64,000 nt of DNA from Marinomonas mediterranea MMB-1 (GTDB lineage Bacteria; Pseudomonadota; Gammaproteobacteria; Pseudomonadales; Marinomonadaceae), in NCBI RefSeq assembly GCF_000192865.1, contig NC_015276.1, positions 2,418,001 through 2,482,000 on the forward strand. Reading direction: 5' to 3'. The translations under genes were made by a program, and so were the position numbers. The notes below the pieces were generated by a model, which saw only the letters and a program-made list of their open reading frames with translations, did no database searches and was not told where the DNA came from. Of this stretch, positions 16,522 to 25,028 are shown piece by piece; position 1 is the stretch's first letter; the number at the start of each line of letters is the position of its first letter.

Positions 16522-17475
16522 ATGAAAGTTGTAGGTTTAGAAACCATTATTTTTGGGGTAGACGATATCCCTTCTTGCGCCACCTTTTTAACCGATTATG
16601 GTCTCATTCCAGTCGATGTTACTGATGAAGGTGGGCGCTTTGAGGCGCTGGATGGCACAGGCGTTGTTCTGGCTAAAACAGAGGATCCGAGTCTGCCAGC
16701 CAGTGTTGGCAATGGCTGTATGATGCGAAAAACAATCATGGGCGTCGCTGACCAACAAAGTCTTGACGACCTGTATGCTGAGCTCAGTAAAGACCGTGCA
16801 GTCGAAACATTAGCAGATGGGTCTATCGAATCTCATGATGACTCAGGTTTCGCCATCGGCTTTCAAATCTCTAAGAAAAAGCAGATTAACTTAGTGGGCG
16901 AAATTTCAAACCTTCCAGGCTCGCCATTTCAAAGACCGGTTAACCAATTGGGCGTCGACGTCGATGCAGAACAAATTCGTCCGATAAGCCTGTCTCACAT
17001 TGTGTATTTTGTGCCAGATGTAAAAAAAGCAGAAGCCTTCTATGTTGAACGACTGGGCTTTCGCTGTACCGATCGTTTTGAAGACATTGGGCCGTTTTTA
17101 CAACCGAGCGGCAGTTTAGAACATCATACTCATTTTTTAATTGGTGCACCGCCGTTCATGCAAGGTGTTGAGCATTTTACCTTCCATTTTAGTGGCCCGA
17201 CTGAGTTGATGCAAAATGGCGAGCGTTTTATCAAAAAAGGTTATCAAGCCTTTTGGGGACCAGGTCGTCATATTTTAGGTTCAAACTGGTTCTGGTATTT
17301 CAACAGCCCGTTTGCTTGCCATATTGAAATGGACGCCGACATGGATCTTCACGACAAAAATTGGACGCCTCGTGTTTCACCAATGGGAGCAGATGCTTCA
17401 CAGGCTTTTTTGATGCGAAATCGAAAGAAATGGGCGCCTGGGGCAGACACTCCCCACAATGGAGACTATGACTAA
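16522..17475 (+). CDS. VOC-family extradiol-type ring-cleavage dioxygenase
   Basis: 317 aa from the ATG at 16522, 5 nt after AGAGGAAAG; the frame extends upstream but overlaps the hydrolase gene. Two vicinal-oxygen-chelate domains: residues about 1-130, which lack obvious metal ligands, and about 150-300 with SLSHIVYFV, GVEHFTFHF and ACHIEMD, which supply the His-His-Glu triad of BphC-type enzymes. The family cleaves catecholic rings next to the hydroxyl groups using Fe(II) or Mn(II). With the flavin monooxygenase and hydrolase in the same operon it could form a meta-cleavage route, though the true substrate is unknown. Confidence 0.82.
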   Translation: MKVVGLETIIFGVDDIPSCATFLTDYGLIPVDVTDEGGRFEALDGTGVVLAKTEDPSLPASVGNGCMMRKTIMGVADQQSLDDLYAELSKDRAVETLADGSIESHDDSGFAIGFQISKKKQINLVGEISNLPGSPFQRPVNQLGVDVDAEQIRPISLSHIVYFVPDVKKAEAFYVERLGFRCTDRFEDIGPFLQPSGSLEHHTHFLIGAPPFMQGVEHFTFHFSGPTELMQNGERFIKKGYQAFWGPGRHILGSNWFWYFNSPFACHIEMDADMDLHDKNWTPRVSPMGADASQAFLMRNRKKWAPGADTPHNGDYD

Positions 17476-17529
17476 CAAAGCGGTGTCAGAAAGTCATTTT
17501 TAGATGACAAAGAGTAGTACGGAGCAAAA

Positions 17530-17557
17530 CTCTCCCTTGGTGAATACTAAGGGAGAG
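17530..17557. repeat. 9-bp perfect inverted repeat in the gap before the MFS gene
   Basis: CTCTCCCTT (17530-17538) and AAGGGAGAG (17549-17557) around a 10-nt loop. No T-tract follows, so it may be an mRNA processing or stabilising hairpin after the dioxygenase gene. Confidence 0.5.
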
Positions 17558-17622
17558 ACGCCTGAAAACAGAGTTAAACCTCCGCTACCACAAGATAAAA
17601 ATAAGTAACGTGGGAGATCAAA

Positions 17623-17724
17623 ATGTTAATACTAAGAATGACTAAAAAAATGAGCTTTGGCAAAGCTACGGCAAGAGTTCACGCTTGCCGACCGACTACT
17701 TCTCAATTGGGAGCACTGTTATGA
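17623..17724 (+). CDS. Possible 33-aa leader peptide coupled to the MFS gene
   Basis: An ATG at 17623 has GGGAG about 6 nt upstream and opens a 33-codon frame that starts MLILRMTKKMSFGKATARV. Its TGA stop overlaps the MFS start codon in ATGA. A good ribosome site and exact overlap suggest translational coupling. The peptide is basic (three Lys, four Arg) and not obviously a membrane segment. No family is recognised, so it may be a regulatory leader or a chance frame. Confidence 0.4.
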   Translation: MLILRMTKKMSFGKATARVHACRPTTSQLGALL

Positions 17725-18887
17725 GTCAGCGATTTGGTTTAAAAGGTAATGTTGCTCTGATGGCTTCAAACTGTGCAGGCATGCTCGACTTAGTTGCTTT
17801 GCCACTCTGGATAGGTGTGTTAGTAGCGGCTTATCATTACGATTCACAACAAGCTGGCGCCCTAGTCACACTTTTCCTGATAGGCGCCGTTTGCGCTAGC
17901 CTATCAATCGCGCCTCGCTTCAAACAATTAAATCATAGATTGGTCACATCAATCGGCTATTTGGCTGCTGGAGGCTGTTTTTTTATTGCGTCGCAAACAG
18001 ATAGTTTTATATACCTAGCAATACTTCACGTGATCGCAGGTGCCTGCGCTAGTTCTGCACTTAGTATGACCCATGGCACTATTGCACGGGGAGAAAATCC
18101 ACATCGACTGTATGCGATGACAGGATTCGCCTCAGGCGTGTTGGGTATTGCTTTTATGGCGGTTGCGCCAACCATTATCGATCAATACGGTGGACACACA
18201 CTGTTCATAATTTTTGGTGGAATACTGACGTTAGCCGCTCTGATCTGTGCGTTTGCCTTCCCTCGCATCAAGTTTGATCAACAAGATCTTAATATAACCC
18301 AAAAAGCACCACGTCGAAAAATACCCGCTAATGTTTGGTATGGCATGATTGGAATCAGCGTTATGGTAGTGACCCAAGCCATGACCTTCAGCTTTATGGA
18401 GCGAGTCGCTCGTGAAAGAGGTTTTAATGCTCAGGAAATCACCGTAATTCTCGTTGGTCTGTCGCTGTTTAACCTTTTCGCTACCGTCATGGCAGGTATT
18501 TCGGAAAAACGTATTTCTACCCGTTTAGTGCTTTTTCTTGGTCCGATTATACAAGTGATTTTAGCCAATATTATTATGAACTCGTCGTCGCTGCCTTTAT
18601 TTGGTGCCGCTTCTATCGTGTTTGTTTCGTTAATCATGTTCACTCACATATTCGTGTTTGGTTTGTTAGCAAAATTAGACACCTCTGGACGTGCATTAGC
18701 CGCCACACCTGCGGTCTTGATGATTGGCGCTGCAGTCGGTCCTGTTCTTGGTGGAACGATTGTAAAAATAGCTGGGTATCATGGTATCGGTATTGCCGCC
18801 GTTGTTTTTGGTTGTATTTCCGTTTTTTGTTTCATGCGCATTTTTCAAAGTGCTCCTTTAGTCATTAAACCGGAGCAAACAGTATGA
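17721..18887 (+). CDS. MFS transporter
   Basis: 388 aa from the ATG at 17721, with GGGAG 7 nt upstream; a methionine 12 codons earlier lacks that signal. About 12 hydrophobic helices are visible, with a charged central loop (KFDQQDLNITQKAPRRK) dividing two six-helix halves. The family moves small molecules across the inner membrane by proton coupling. In the operon it precedes a Ycf48-like/RND pair with a 4-bp overlap (ATGA), so it probably imports the pathway substrate or exports an intermediate. Direction and substrate cannot be read. Confidence 0.85.
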   Translation: MSQRFGLKGNVALMASNCAGMLDLVALPLWIGVLVAAYHYDSQQAGALVTLFLIGAVCASLSIAPRFKQLNHRLVTSIGYLAAGGCFFIASQTDSFIYLAILHVIAGACASSALSMTHGTIARGENPHRLYAMTGFASGVLGIAFMAVAPTIIDQYGGHTLFIIFGGILTLAALICAFAFPRIKFDQQDLNITQKAPRRKIPANVWYGMIGISVMVVTQAMTFSFMERVARERGFNAQEITVILVGLSLFNLFATVMAGISEKRISTRLVLFLGPIIQVILANIIMNSSSLPLFGAASIVFVSLIMFTHIFVFGLLAKLDTSGRALAATPAVLMIGAAVGPVLGGTIVKIAGYHGIGIAAVVFGCISVFCFMRIFQSAPLVIKPEQTV

Positions 18888-19945
18888 AGTCACTCGTTAA
18901 AAAACACGTTTTCTATCCTATCGCGTTGCTACTTTTGTTTGTTTTTTCTATCAACAAGAGTCTCGCTGCGACAGCAGATGCAATGGAACGCGCAGCGGTT
19001 CAATCAAATTTAGGCAGTACATCTGTTTTGTTGGGTGCCGCCTATGCAGGCGTTCCACTTTTTACAGTAGGCGAAAGAGGTTTGATTCTACGTTCTAGCG
19101 ACAACGGTAAAACTTGGCAACAAGTCCCCTCTCCTGTGAGCGTTACCTTAACGGATATCTCTTTCAGTGATGAGAACAATGGTTACGCAATCGGACACAG
19201 TGGCATTATTTTAGCGACTAAGAACGGCGGAGAAAGCTGGGAAATCAAATTAAACGGGGTGAAGTTAGCTAAACAATTGCTTATCGAGGCAGAAAGTGAC
19301 GGCGATGAACATGCCATTCGAGAAATGCAACGCTTAGTAGATGACGGTCCTGATAAGCCTTTTTTTGATCTTTTACAGTTAGGCCCAAAACATGTCGTTG
19401 CAGTCGGTGCCTACGGACTTGCGATTGAAACCAAAGATGGCGGAGAAACCTGGCAATCTTGGATGGGACGAATCGAAAACTTTTTCGGTTACCACCTATA
19501 TGCCATCAAAAAACAAGGTGATCATATCTTGATCGCGGGTGAACAAGGCTTCATTGCGCTATCAATGGACAATGGACAGACCTTTTCCACCATAGAATCG
19601 CCGTATGAAGGTAGCTTCTTCACTGCAGAATTGCTCCCAAATAACGATTTGATTGTTGCAGGCCTACGAGGAAATGCTTTTGTTTCTCATAATAACGGCG
19701 CCTCTTGGAATACGATTATGAATCCTATACCTGCTTCTATCACCGGATCAACTGTAAGTAAAGATGGACAGGTATTTATGTCAAATCAGGCAGGCATGAT
19801 TTTGTCATTATCGAATGACAAGCTGTTCCCTATCACTCACAAGCCTTATCCTCCACTAACTCATCTCATTGAGACCTCCAAGGGCAACATTCTTGCTCTT
19901 AGTATTAGTGGTTCCATTCCTGTACACATAGGAAACTCAAAATGA
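18884..19945 (+). CDS. Secreted Ycf48/BNR-repeat protein
   Basis: 353 aa with a signal peptide (YPIALLLLFVFSINKSLA). It contains repeated BNR/Asp-box elements: SSDNGKTW, TKNGGESW, TKDGGETW, SMDNGQTF and SHNNGASW, spaced as in a Ycf48/HCF136-type beta-propeller. Predicted periplasmic. Its gene overlaps the MFS stop and the RND start by 4 bp each. Ycf48-like proteins regularly precede MMPL/RND genes in clusters with DUF1302 and DUF1329 and probably form an accessory part of that transporter; this role is inferred from conserved context only. Confidence 0.87.
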   Translation: MKSLVKKHVFYPIALLLLFVFSINKSLAATADAMERAAVQSNLGSTSVLLGAAYAGVPLFTVGERGLILRSSDNGKTWQQVPSPVSVTLTDISFSDENNGYAIGHSGIILATKNGGESWEIKLNGVKLAKQLLIEAESDGDEHAIREMQRLVDDGPDKPFFDLLQLGPKHVVAVGAYGLAIETKDGGETWQSWMGRIENFFGYHLYAIKKQGDHILIAGEQGFIALSMDNGQTFSTIESPYEGSFFTAELLPNNDLIVAGLRGNAFVSHNNGASWNTIMNPIPASITGSTVSKDGQVFMSNQAGMILSLSNDKLFPITHKPYPPLTHLIETSKGNILALSISGSIPVHIGNSK

Positions 19946-22452
19946 AGTATGAAACCTCCGTTTCCGACACCAAAAACGCGCAGTTTGACCCAAACTCCGG
20001 GCAATTAATTGAGAGAATATTGTTCAATAATCGAATGATTGTCTTGATGATCTTTACTGTTTTATCTGTCATTTTAGGTTGGCAATCCAGTAAGTTGACC
20101 ATTAATGCTAGCTTTGAAAAAACACTTCCTACAGAACAAAGCTATATTAAAAATTACCTCGAATATGAGACAGAATTAACAGGGTTGGGGAATGCACTTC
20201 GAATTGCCGTCGCCAACCCAAACGGCACTCTCTATGACGCGCAATATCTCGAACTCTTACGTCAGTTAAGCGATGAAATTTTTCTAATGCCTGGCGTGGA
20301 TCGCGTCCAAATGAAATCGCTTTGGACTCCTTCAACTCGTTGGATCGGTGTCACTGAAGAAGGTTTAGAAGGCGGGCCTGTTATACCAGAAGGTTATGAT
20401 GGTTCGCCAGAAAGCCTACAACAACTTAAAGCGAATATTGCCCGCTCAGGACAAATAGGCCAACTCATCGCCGCAGACGAAAAGTCGACTGTGATTTATA
20501 TGCCGCTGTTGAGTCAAGATTCAGAGGGTAGTGCTCTTGATTATGCGAACTATTCTGAAAAACTGGAGGAGCTACGTTCTAAATATCAAGAAAAAGGACT
20601 GGAAATTCACATAACGGGTTTCACAAAAGTGATGGGGGACCTCATTGAGGGCGTTCAAACGGTTATCTGGTTCTTCATTGCCGCGGTTATCATCGCAACG
20701 TTAATGGTCTTTTGGTATACACGCTGTGTTCGCTCAACCGGTTTAGTGGTGTTTGCTTCTTTATTGGCCGTGGTATGGCAGTTAGGACTATTGCCAACGC
20801 TCGGTTATGACCTTGATCCCTACTCCATCCTAGTGCCCTTTTTAGTATTTGCGATCGGTATGAGCCATGGGGCGCAAAAAATGAATGGCATCATGCAGGA
20901 TGTAGGCCGAGGTTTTGACAAACTTGTCGCGGCTCGATTTACCTTTAGACGGCTGTTTCTAGCGGGTCTTACCGCCTTACTTGCTGATGCGGTAGGCTTT
21001 GCCGTGCTATTAGTGATTGATATCAAAGTCATTCAAGAATTAGCCATAGCCGCTTCTATTGGTGTGGCTGTACTGATCTTCACCAATTTAATTCTACTTC
21101 CGATCCTGCTTTCGTTCGTAGGTGTCAGTGCTTCGGCGGCACAACGCAGTGTTGTTAACGATATAACGTCTGACGAAACCAAAACAGCGCCCGTGTTGTG
21201 GCGTCTATTGGATAAATTTACTCAACGAAAATGGGCTACGTTCGCTTTGATCGGTGGGTTAGCGCTAGCAGGAGGCGGTTATTATCAAAGTACGTTTTTA
21301 AAAATTGGTGATTTGGATCAGGGTGCACCAGAGCTGCGTAAAGACAGCCGATATAACCAAGATGTCGCCTTCATGAATACGCATTATGGAGCGTCCAGTG
21401 ACGTGTTGGCCATAATGGTTAAAACGCCGGACGGTCAATGCTCTCAGTACCAAACACTCAATAAAATTGATGCGTTAGAATGGCAGTTACGCCAATTACC
21501 GGGCGTGGAATCCACTAATTCCCTCACTTTGTTGTCTCGTAGAGTGTTATCTGGATTAAACGAAGGTAACCCAAAATGGTATGAATTTTTAGAAAACCAA
21601 AGAATGTTAAATTACATCACTGCTGGTGCGCCCCGTGGGCTGTACAACAACAGTTGTAATTTACTGACTATTTATACCTATCTTGAAGATCACAAGGCCG
21701 ACACGTTAAGCAGGATTGTTTCCCACGTCGAAGAATTCGCGGCTCAAAACAATACCGAGGACGTTCAGTTTCTTTTAGCGGCAGGCAGTGCAGGTATTCA
21801 AGCCGCAACCAATATAACGGTAAAAGAAGCGTGGTACGACATGCTCTTCCTTGTTTACGGCGCGGTGATCATTCTTTCATTTGTTACGTTTCGCTCATGG
21901 CGAGCGGTCGTGGTGGCGGTGCTTCCGTTAATGCTGACCTCCGTGTTGGCAGAAGCCTTGATGGTGCAGCTGGATATGGGCGTAAAAGTCGCTACGCTAC
22001 CCGTTATCGCTCTTGGAGTTGGTATCGGTATTGATTACGCCCTGTATATTTTGTCGATTACTTTGATGGAATTACGTCGCGGTTCGAGCCTATCAAAAGC
22101 CTACCTAAGAGCACTCAACTTCACTGGAAAAGTGGTCATGCTCACAGGGATAACGCTATCGATTGGGGTTATTACTTGGGTACTTAGCCCGATTAAATTC
22201 CAAGCGGATATGGGCTTATTGCTGGCCTTTATGTTCCTATGGAACATGTTAGGAGCACTTATTTTATTACCTGCGTTAGCGCACTTTTTATTAAAGCCTA
22301 ATTACGCAAATGCAAACCAGCAGGAAATAAGTGATAACCGCGTTCAAAGCGTTGCGTCAGTACAAACATCTAAAACAACGCCGATAGCCAACTCGTCATC
22401 AGAAAAAACATTACCTGATACAACTGGCCCAACGGCATCGACCTCGGTATGA
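19942..22452 (+). CDS. RND/MMPL family transporter
   Basis: 836 aa. Topology fits the RND superfamily: one helix near 30-50, a large periplasmic loop, a block of helices near 235-390 including a SSD-like region, a second single helix near 430, a second periplasmic loop, and a final block near 630-770 with GVGIGIDYALYILS. The C-terminal tail from about 790 is serine/threonine-rich and likely disordered. It differs from HAE-type efflux pumps, resembling hydrophobe/lipid-moving MMPL proteins. Overlaps of 4 bp on both sides imply coupling with the Ycf48-like protein and the ferredoxin. Confidence 0.88.
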   Translation: MKYETSVSDTKNAQFDPNSGQLIERILFNNRMIVLMIFTVLSVILGWQSSKLTINASFEKTLPTEQSYIKNYLEYETELTGLGNALRIAVANPNGTLYDAQYLELLRQLSDEIFLMPGVDRVQMKSLWTPSTRWIGVTEEGLEGGPVIPEGYDGSPESLQQLKANIARSGQIGQLIAADEKSTVIYMPLLSQDSEGSALDYANYSEKLEELRSKYQEKGLEIHITGFTKVMGDLIEGVQTVIWFFIAAVIIATLMVFWYTRCVRSTGLVVFASLLAVVWQLGLLPTLGYDLDPYSILVPFLVFAIGMSHGAQKMNGIMQDVGRGFDKLVAARFTFRRLFLAGLTALLADAVGFAVLLVIDIKVIQELAIAASIGVAVLIFTNLILLPILLSFVGVSASAAQRSVVNDITSDETKTAPVLWRLLDKFTQRKWATFALIGGLALAGGGYYQSTFLKIGDLDQGAPELRKDSRYNQDVAFMNTHYGASSDVLAIMVKTPDGQCSQYQTLNKIDALEWQLRQLPGVESTNSLTLLSRRVLSGLNEGNPKWYEFLENQRMLNYITAGAPRGLYNNSCNLLTIYTYLEDHKADTLSRIVSHVEEFAAQNNTEDVQFLLAAGSAGIQAATNITVKEAWYDMLFLVYGAVIILSFVTFRSWRAVVVAVLPLMLTSVLAEALMVQLDMGVKVATLPVIALGVGIGIDYALYILSITLMELRRGSSLSKAYLRALNFTGKVVMLTGITLSIGVITWVLSPIKFQADMGLLLAFMFLWNMLGALILLPALAHFLLKPNYANANQQEISDNRVQSVASVQTSKTTPIANSSSEKTLPDTTGPTASTSV

Positions 22453-22826
22453 GTAAGAGCGCGTCCCAATGTCATTTTCTATGTCACATAGATGAGATAG
22501 AGAATGACAGTTCAAAAGGTTTCATAGAAAACGAAAATGGCCAGGATGCTATTTTTATCGTAAAGAAAAATGACAAACTTTACGGTTGGAAAAATGCGTG
22601 TCCGCATGTGCAAGGAGCGCCAATGGCGTGGCGTAAGGATCAGTATCTGAATACTCAGAAAACGCACCTTACCTGCTTTGCTCACGGCGCATTGTTTGAA
22701 CCGACAACTGGACTTTGTATTCAAGGACCTTGTCTTGGTAAGACATTAGAAAAAGTTGAACTCTTCGTTAGTTCTGAAGGCGTTATTTCAATATTAGAGC
22801 TTAAAAATAAGAATAAGGAGTCATGA
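22449..22826 (+). CDS. Rieske [2Fe-2S] ferredoxin
   Basis: 125 aa, the size of a stand-alone Rieske ferredoxin. CPH (CxH) and CFAH (CxxH) provide the two cysteine and two histidine cluster ligands, about 35 residues apart, longer than the usual 15-17 because of the insert AMAWRKDQYLNTQKTH-like region. It would pass electrons to an oxygenase. No Rieske oxygenase large subunit or reductase is in the window, so its partner is either elsewhere or a different enzyme in this operon. The gene overlaps the RND stop by 4 bp and ends 1 bp before the monooxygenase. Confidence 0.82.
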   Translation: MSKSASQCHFLCHIDEIENDSSKGFIENENGQDAIFIVKKNDKLYGWKNACPHVQGAPMAWRKDQYLNTQKTHLTCFAHGALFEPTTGLCIQGPCLGKTLEKVELFVSSEGVISILELKNKNKES

Positions 22827-22827
22827 T

Positions 22828-23958
22828 ATGGCAGCAGTAAATAAAGTTTTGGTTATTGGTGGTGGTTTCTCTGGAATGGCCGCAGCAATTAGAATGTCTC
22901 GTAATGGATTTGATGTCGACCTAGTCGAGATCGACCCAGATTGGTGTGAGCTAGGCGCAGGTATTACCATTAACGGCGTATCCATGCGTGCATTAGAGAT
23001 CCTCGGCCTATATGACGAAGTCGTTAAACAAGGCTGTGTAACCGATACCATTGGTATGTATTTAAGTGACGGCCAGCTACTAACAAACTTACCGACACCA
23101 AGTCCGGCCGGTTCAAATGTGGGCGGTTGCGGCGGTATTTTTAGACCGACTCTGGCCCGCATTATGTCCAACGCGACACTTGAAGCAGGCGTTAATGTAC
23201 GTTTGGGTTGTACTTATAACAACATTACTCAAACAGAAGACGGAGCCGAAGTTTCATTCACTGACGGGACAACCAGTCAATACGATCTCGTTGTTGGTGC
23301 GGATGGAGTTCATTCAAAATTACGCCAAGAATTTTTCCCTGAAGTGTCAGATCCTGAATACGTTGGTCAAGGTGTATGGCGTGCCATTATGCCTCGTCCA
23401 GAAGAGATTGATCGTGTTCACATGTGGTTAGGTCAACATCTAAAACTAGGTGTAAACCCCGTCTCTGATTCGCTCATGTATATGTTCATTACTGAAGATC
23501 GTCCAAAGAAAGAACACATTGATAAATCCACTTGGCCAAAAGTATTTGCTGATTTAATGTCGGAATTTACCGATCCCATTGTCCAGTCTTTGATTCCCCG
23601 TGCCTACGACGAACGTGCGAGCATTGATTATCGCCCGCTTGCTAATCTGTTAGTTAAAATGCCGTGGAACCGTGGCCGCCTTGTACTAATCGGTGATACG
23701 GTTGCTGCTACTACGCCTCATCTTGCTTCGGGTGCAGGTATTGGTATTGAAAGTGCCATCGTTTTAGCAGATGAGTTAGCCGGAAATGAGGATCTAGACA
23801 ACGCGTTTGCAAGATTTCACGAACGTCGTTGGGAACGCTGCAGAATGGTTGTTGAAAACTCGGCTCGCCTCTGTGACATCGAGATTCATGGTGGTGACAA
23901 AGAAGAACATTCCGCCATTATGCGTGAATCTTTAATCGCTCTGTCTCAGCCTATTTAA
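22828..23958 (+). CDS. FAD-dependent aromatic hydroxylase-type monooxygenase
   Basis: 376 aa group A flavoprotein monooxygenase. VLVIGGGFSGMAAAIRM is the GxGxxG FAD-binding motif, VVGADGVHSKLRQ the DG motif, and LIGDTVAATTPHLASGAGI the GD motif that binds the FAD ribityl and pyrophosphate. Relatives (salicylate hydroxylase, 3-hydroxybenzoate 6-hydroxylase, kynurenine-type) use NAD(P)H to hydroxylate rings next to an existing hydroxyl. It probably prepares the ring for the VOC dioxygenase in the same operon. AAGGAG precedes the start. Confidence 0.88.
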   Translation: MAAVNKVLVIGGGFSGMAAAIRMSRNGFDVDLVEIDPDWCELGAGITINGVSMRALEILGLYDEVVKQGCVTDTIGMYLSDGQLLTNLPTPSPAGSNVGGCGGIFRPTLARIMSNATLEAGVNVRLGCTYNNITQTEDGAEVSFTDGTTSQYDLVVGADGVHSKLRQEFFPEVSDPEYVGQGVWRAIMPRPEEIDRVHMWLGQHLKLGVNPVSDSLMYMFITEDRPKKEHIDKSTWPKVFADLMSEFTDPIVQSLIPRAYDERASIDYRPLANLLVKMPWNRGRLVLIGDTVAATTPHLASGAGIGIESAIVLADELAGNEDLDNAFARFHERRWERCRMVVENSARLCDIEIHGGDKEEHSAIMRESLIALSQPI

Positions 23959-24003
23959 TGAACCTTCTTTTTTTAACCTGCTGTACTATAGGAGTAAAGC
24001 CGT

Positions 24004-24588
24004 ATGACTCTTCCGACAACTCATCGTGTTATAACGGGTCATGATGAAGAGGGTAATGCCATTATTGTCGAAAATGGCCCAATACCCACTACGATGGATT
24101 TCGACGCCATTCCAGGGACAAAATTTCATGAGATATGGAACACCACGGAAACACCAAGTCTCATTAATCTTGATGATCAAGACCCAACATTAGGGCCAGT
24201 TGTTTTATCGCCGCCAAAGAATGGGACACGTATTCGTTTTGTCGATATCCCGCCAGATACGGAAGAGTTTTTAACTCAGGGTAAAGACAAAATGGAGGGG
24301 GTCTTTTCGAGCATTGGTAGTAGTGAGTTTTCAACGGTAAAAGAAAATTCACCTCATCCTCTAATGCACAGGACAGAATCCGTCGATTACGGCATCGTCT
24401 TAGAAGGAGAGCTGACCCTTATTGTGGACGATGGAGAGGCACTGCTAAAACCTGGCAGTGTGGTCATACAACGAGGAACAAATCATGCTTGGGCGAATAA
24501 ATCCAACAAGATGTGCCGAATTGTCTTTATCTTGGTTGATGCTTGTTATGACGCGGAATTAGACAAGGCTTTAACCGCTAACAATTAG
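24004..24588 (+). CDS. Small cupin protein, paralogue of the 4117-4629 cupin
   Basis: 194 aa. It shares RVITGHDEEGNAII, LMHRTESVDYGIVLEGE and QRGTNHAWANKSNKMCRIVF with the cupin at 4117-4629, including the likely His/Glu/His metal ligands. It differs by roughly 25 inserted residues between DIPPDTEE and the MHRT motif. It is the last gene of the DUF1302 operon, 45 bp after the monooxygenase, with AGGAG upstream of the ATG. One copy in each co-regulated operon suggests two steps on related substrates, or a heteromer. The reaction is unknown. Confidence 0.83.
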   Translation: MTLPTTHRVITGHDEEGNAIIVENGPIPTTMDFDAIPGTKFHEIWNTTETPSLINLDDQDPTLGPVVLSPPKNGTRIRFVDIPPDTEEFLTQGKDKMEGVFSSIGSSEFSTVKENSPHPLMHRTESVDYGIVLEGELTLIVDDGEALLKPGSVVIQRGTNHAWANKSNKMCRIVFILVDACYDAELDKALTANN

Positions 24589-24604
24589 CCAATAATCAAA
24601 GTTC

Positions 24605-24634
24605 AAAAAGCCATTCCAGCGGAATGGCTTTTTT
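24605..24634 (+). terminator. Intrinsic terminator after the DUF1302 operon
   Basis: AAAAAGCCATTCC (24605-24617), 3-nt loop, GGAATGGCTTTTT (24621-24633), within a run of six T. The stem is a perfect 13 bp and lies 16 bp after the cupin stop. Confidence 0.9.
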
Positions 24635-24722
24635 GTTATTAAACAGGATAAGTCTTTGCAGTGACATTCCCGAAAACAACGGATTCTCAGGAAAATAGAA
24701 TAGATGGCGAGCGTCCAAATTG

Positions 24723-24782
24723 AAACGTCCTGCATTGAGAATAGCAACATAAAACCATCGTTACTCTCAATACAGGACGTTT
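24723..24782. repeat. 17-bp inverted repeat with one mismatch, 3' of the minus-strand oxidoreductase operon
   Basis: AAACGTCCTG-c-ATTGAGA (24723-24740) pairs with TCTCAAT-a-CAGGACGTTT (24765-24782) across a 24-nt loop. It begins 7 bp beyond the small-gene stop at 24789, so it probably forms the 3' end of that minus-strand transcript. The T-tract is short (CGTTT). Confidence 0.6.
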
Positions 24783-24788
24783 AATTGG

Positions 24789-25028
24789 TTACGATTTCGA
24801 ACGACGAAATAAAATGGTCAGTACGAATAATATCGTTTTGAAATTAAGCAACTTAAGAGCAGCTCTGGCCTCTTCAGGTTTAAGACGCGCTTTCATCGGC
24901 ATCGATCCAAATATCTTTCCTGTTATGACCAAATCGTCGCCATCTTGCTCCAGCGCTCGGATGGTCATCAGTTCCTTCCCCTGGCCGTCGTAAACCATCA
25001 TCTGCTTTTTTTTGTCAGAACGGCTCAT
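24789..25028 (-). CDS. Conserved hypothetical small protein
   Basis: 79 aa, function not recognised. It starts with a lysine-rich segment, has a beta-rich middle (MMVYDGQGKELMTIRAL, DDLVITGKIFGSMPMKARL) and a C-terminal hydrophobic helix (TILFVLTILF) followed by RRSKS, so a peripheral or membrane-anchored protein is plausible. Its start overlaps the oxidoreductase stop by 4 bp, so the two are translated together and probably work together. Confidence that this is a real gene rests mainly on the coupled start. Confidence 0.7.
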   Translation of the reverse strand: MSRSDKKKQMMVYDGQGKELMTIRALEQDGDDLVITGKIFGSMPMKARLKPEEARAALKLLNFKTILFVLTILFRRSKS

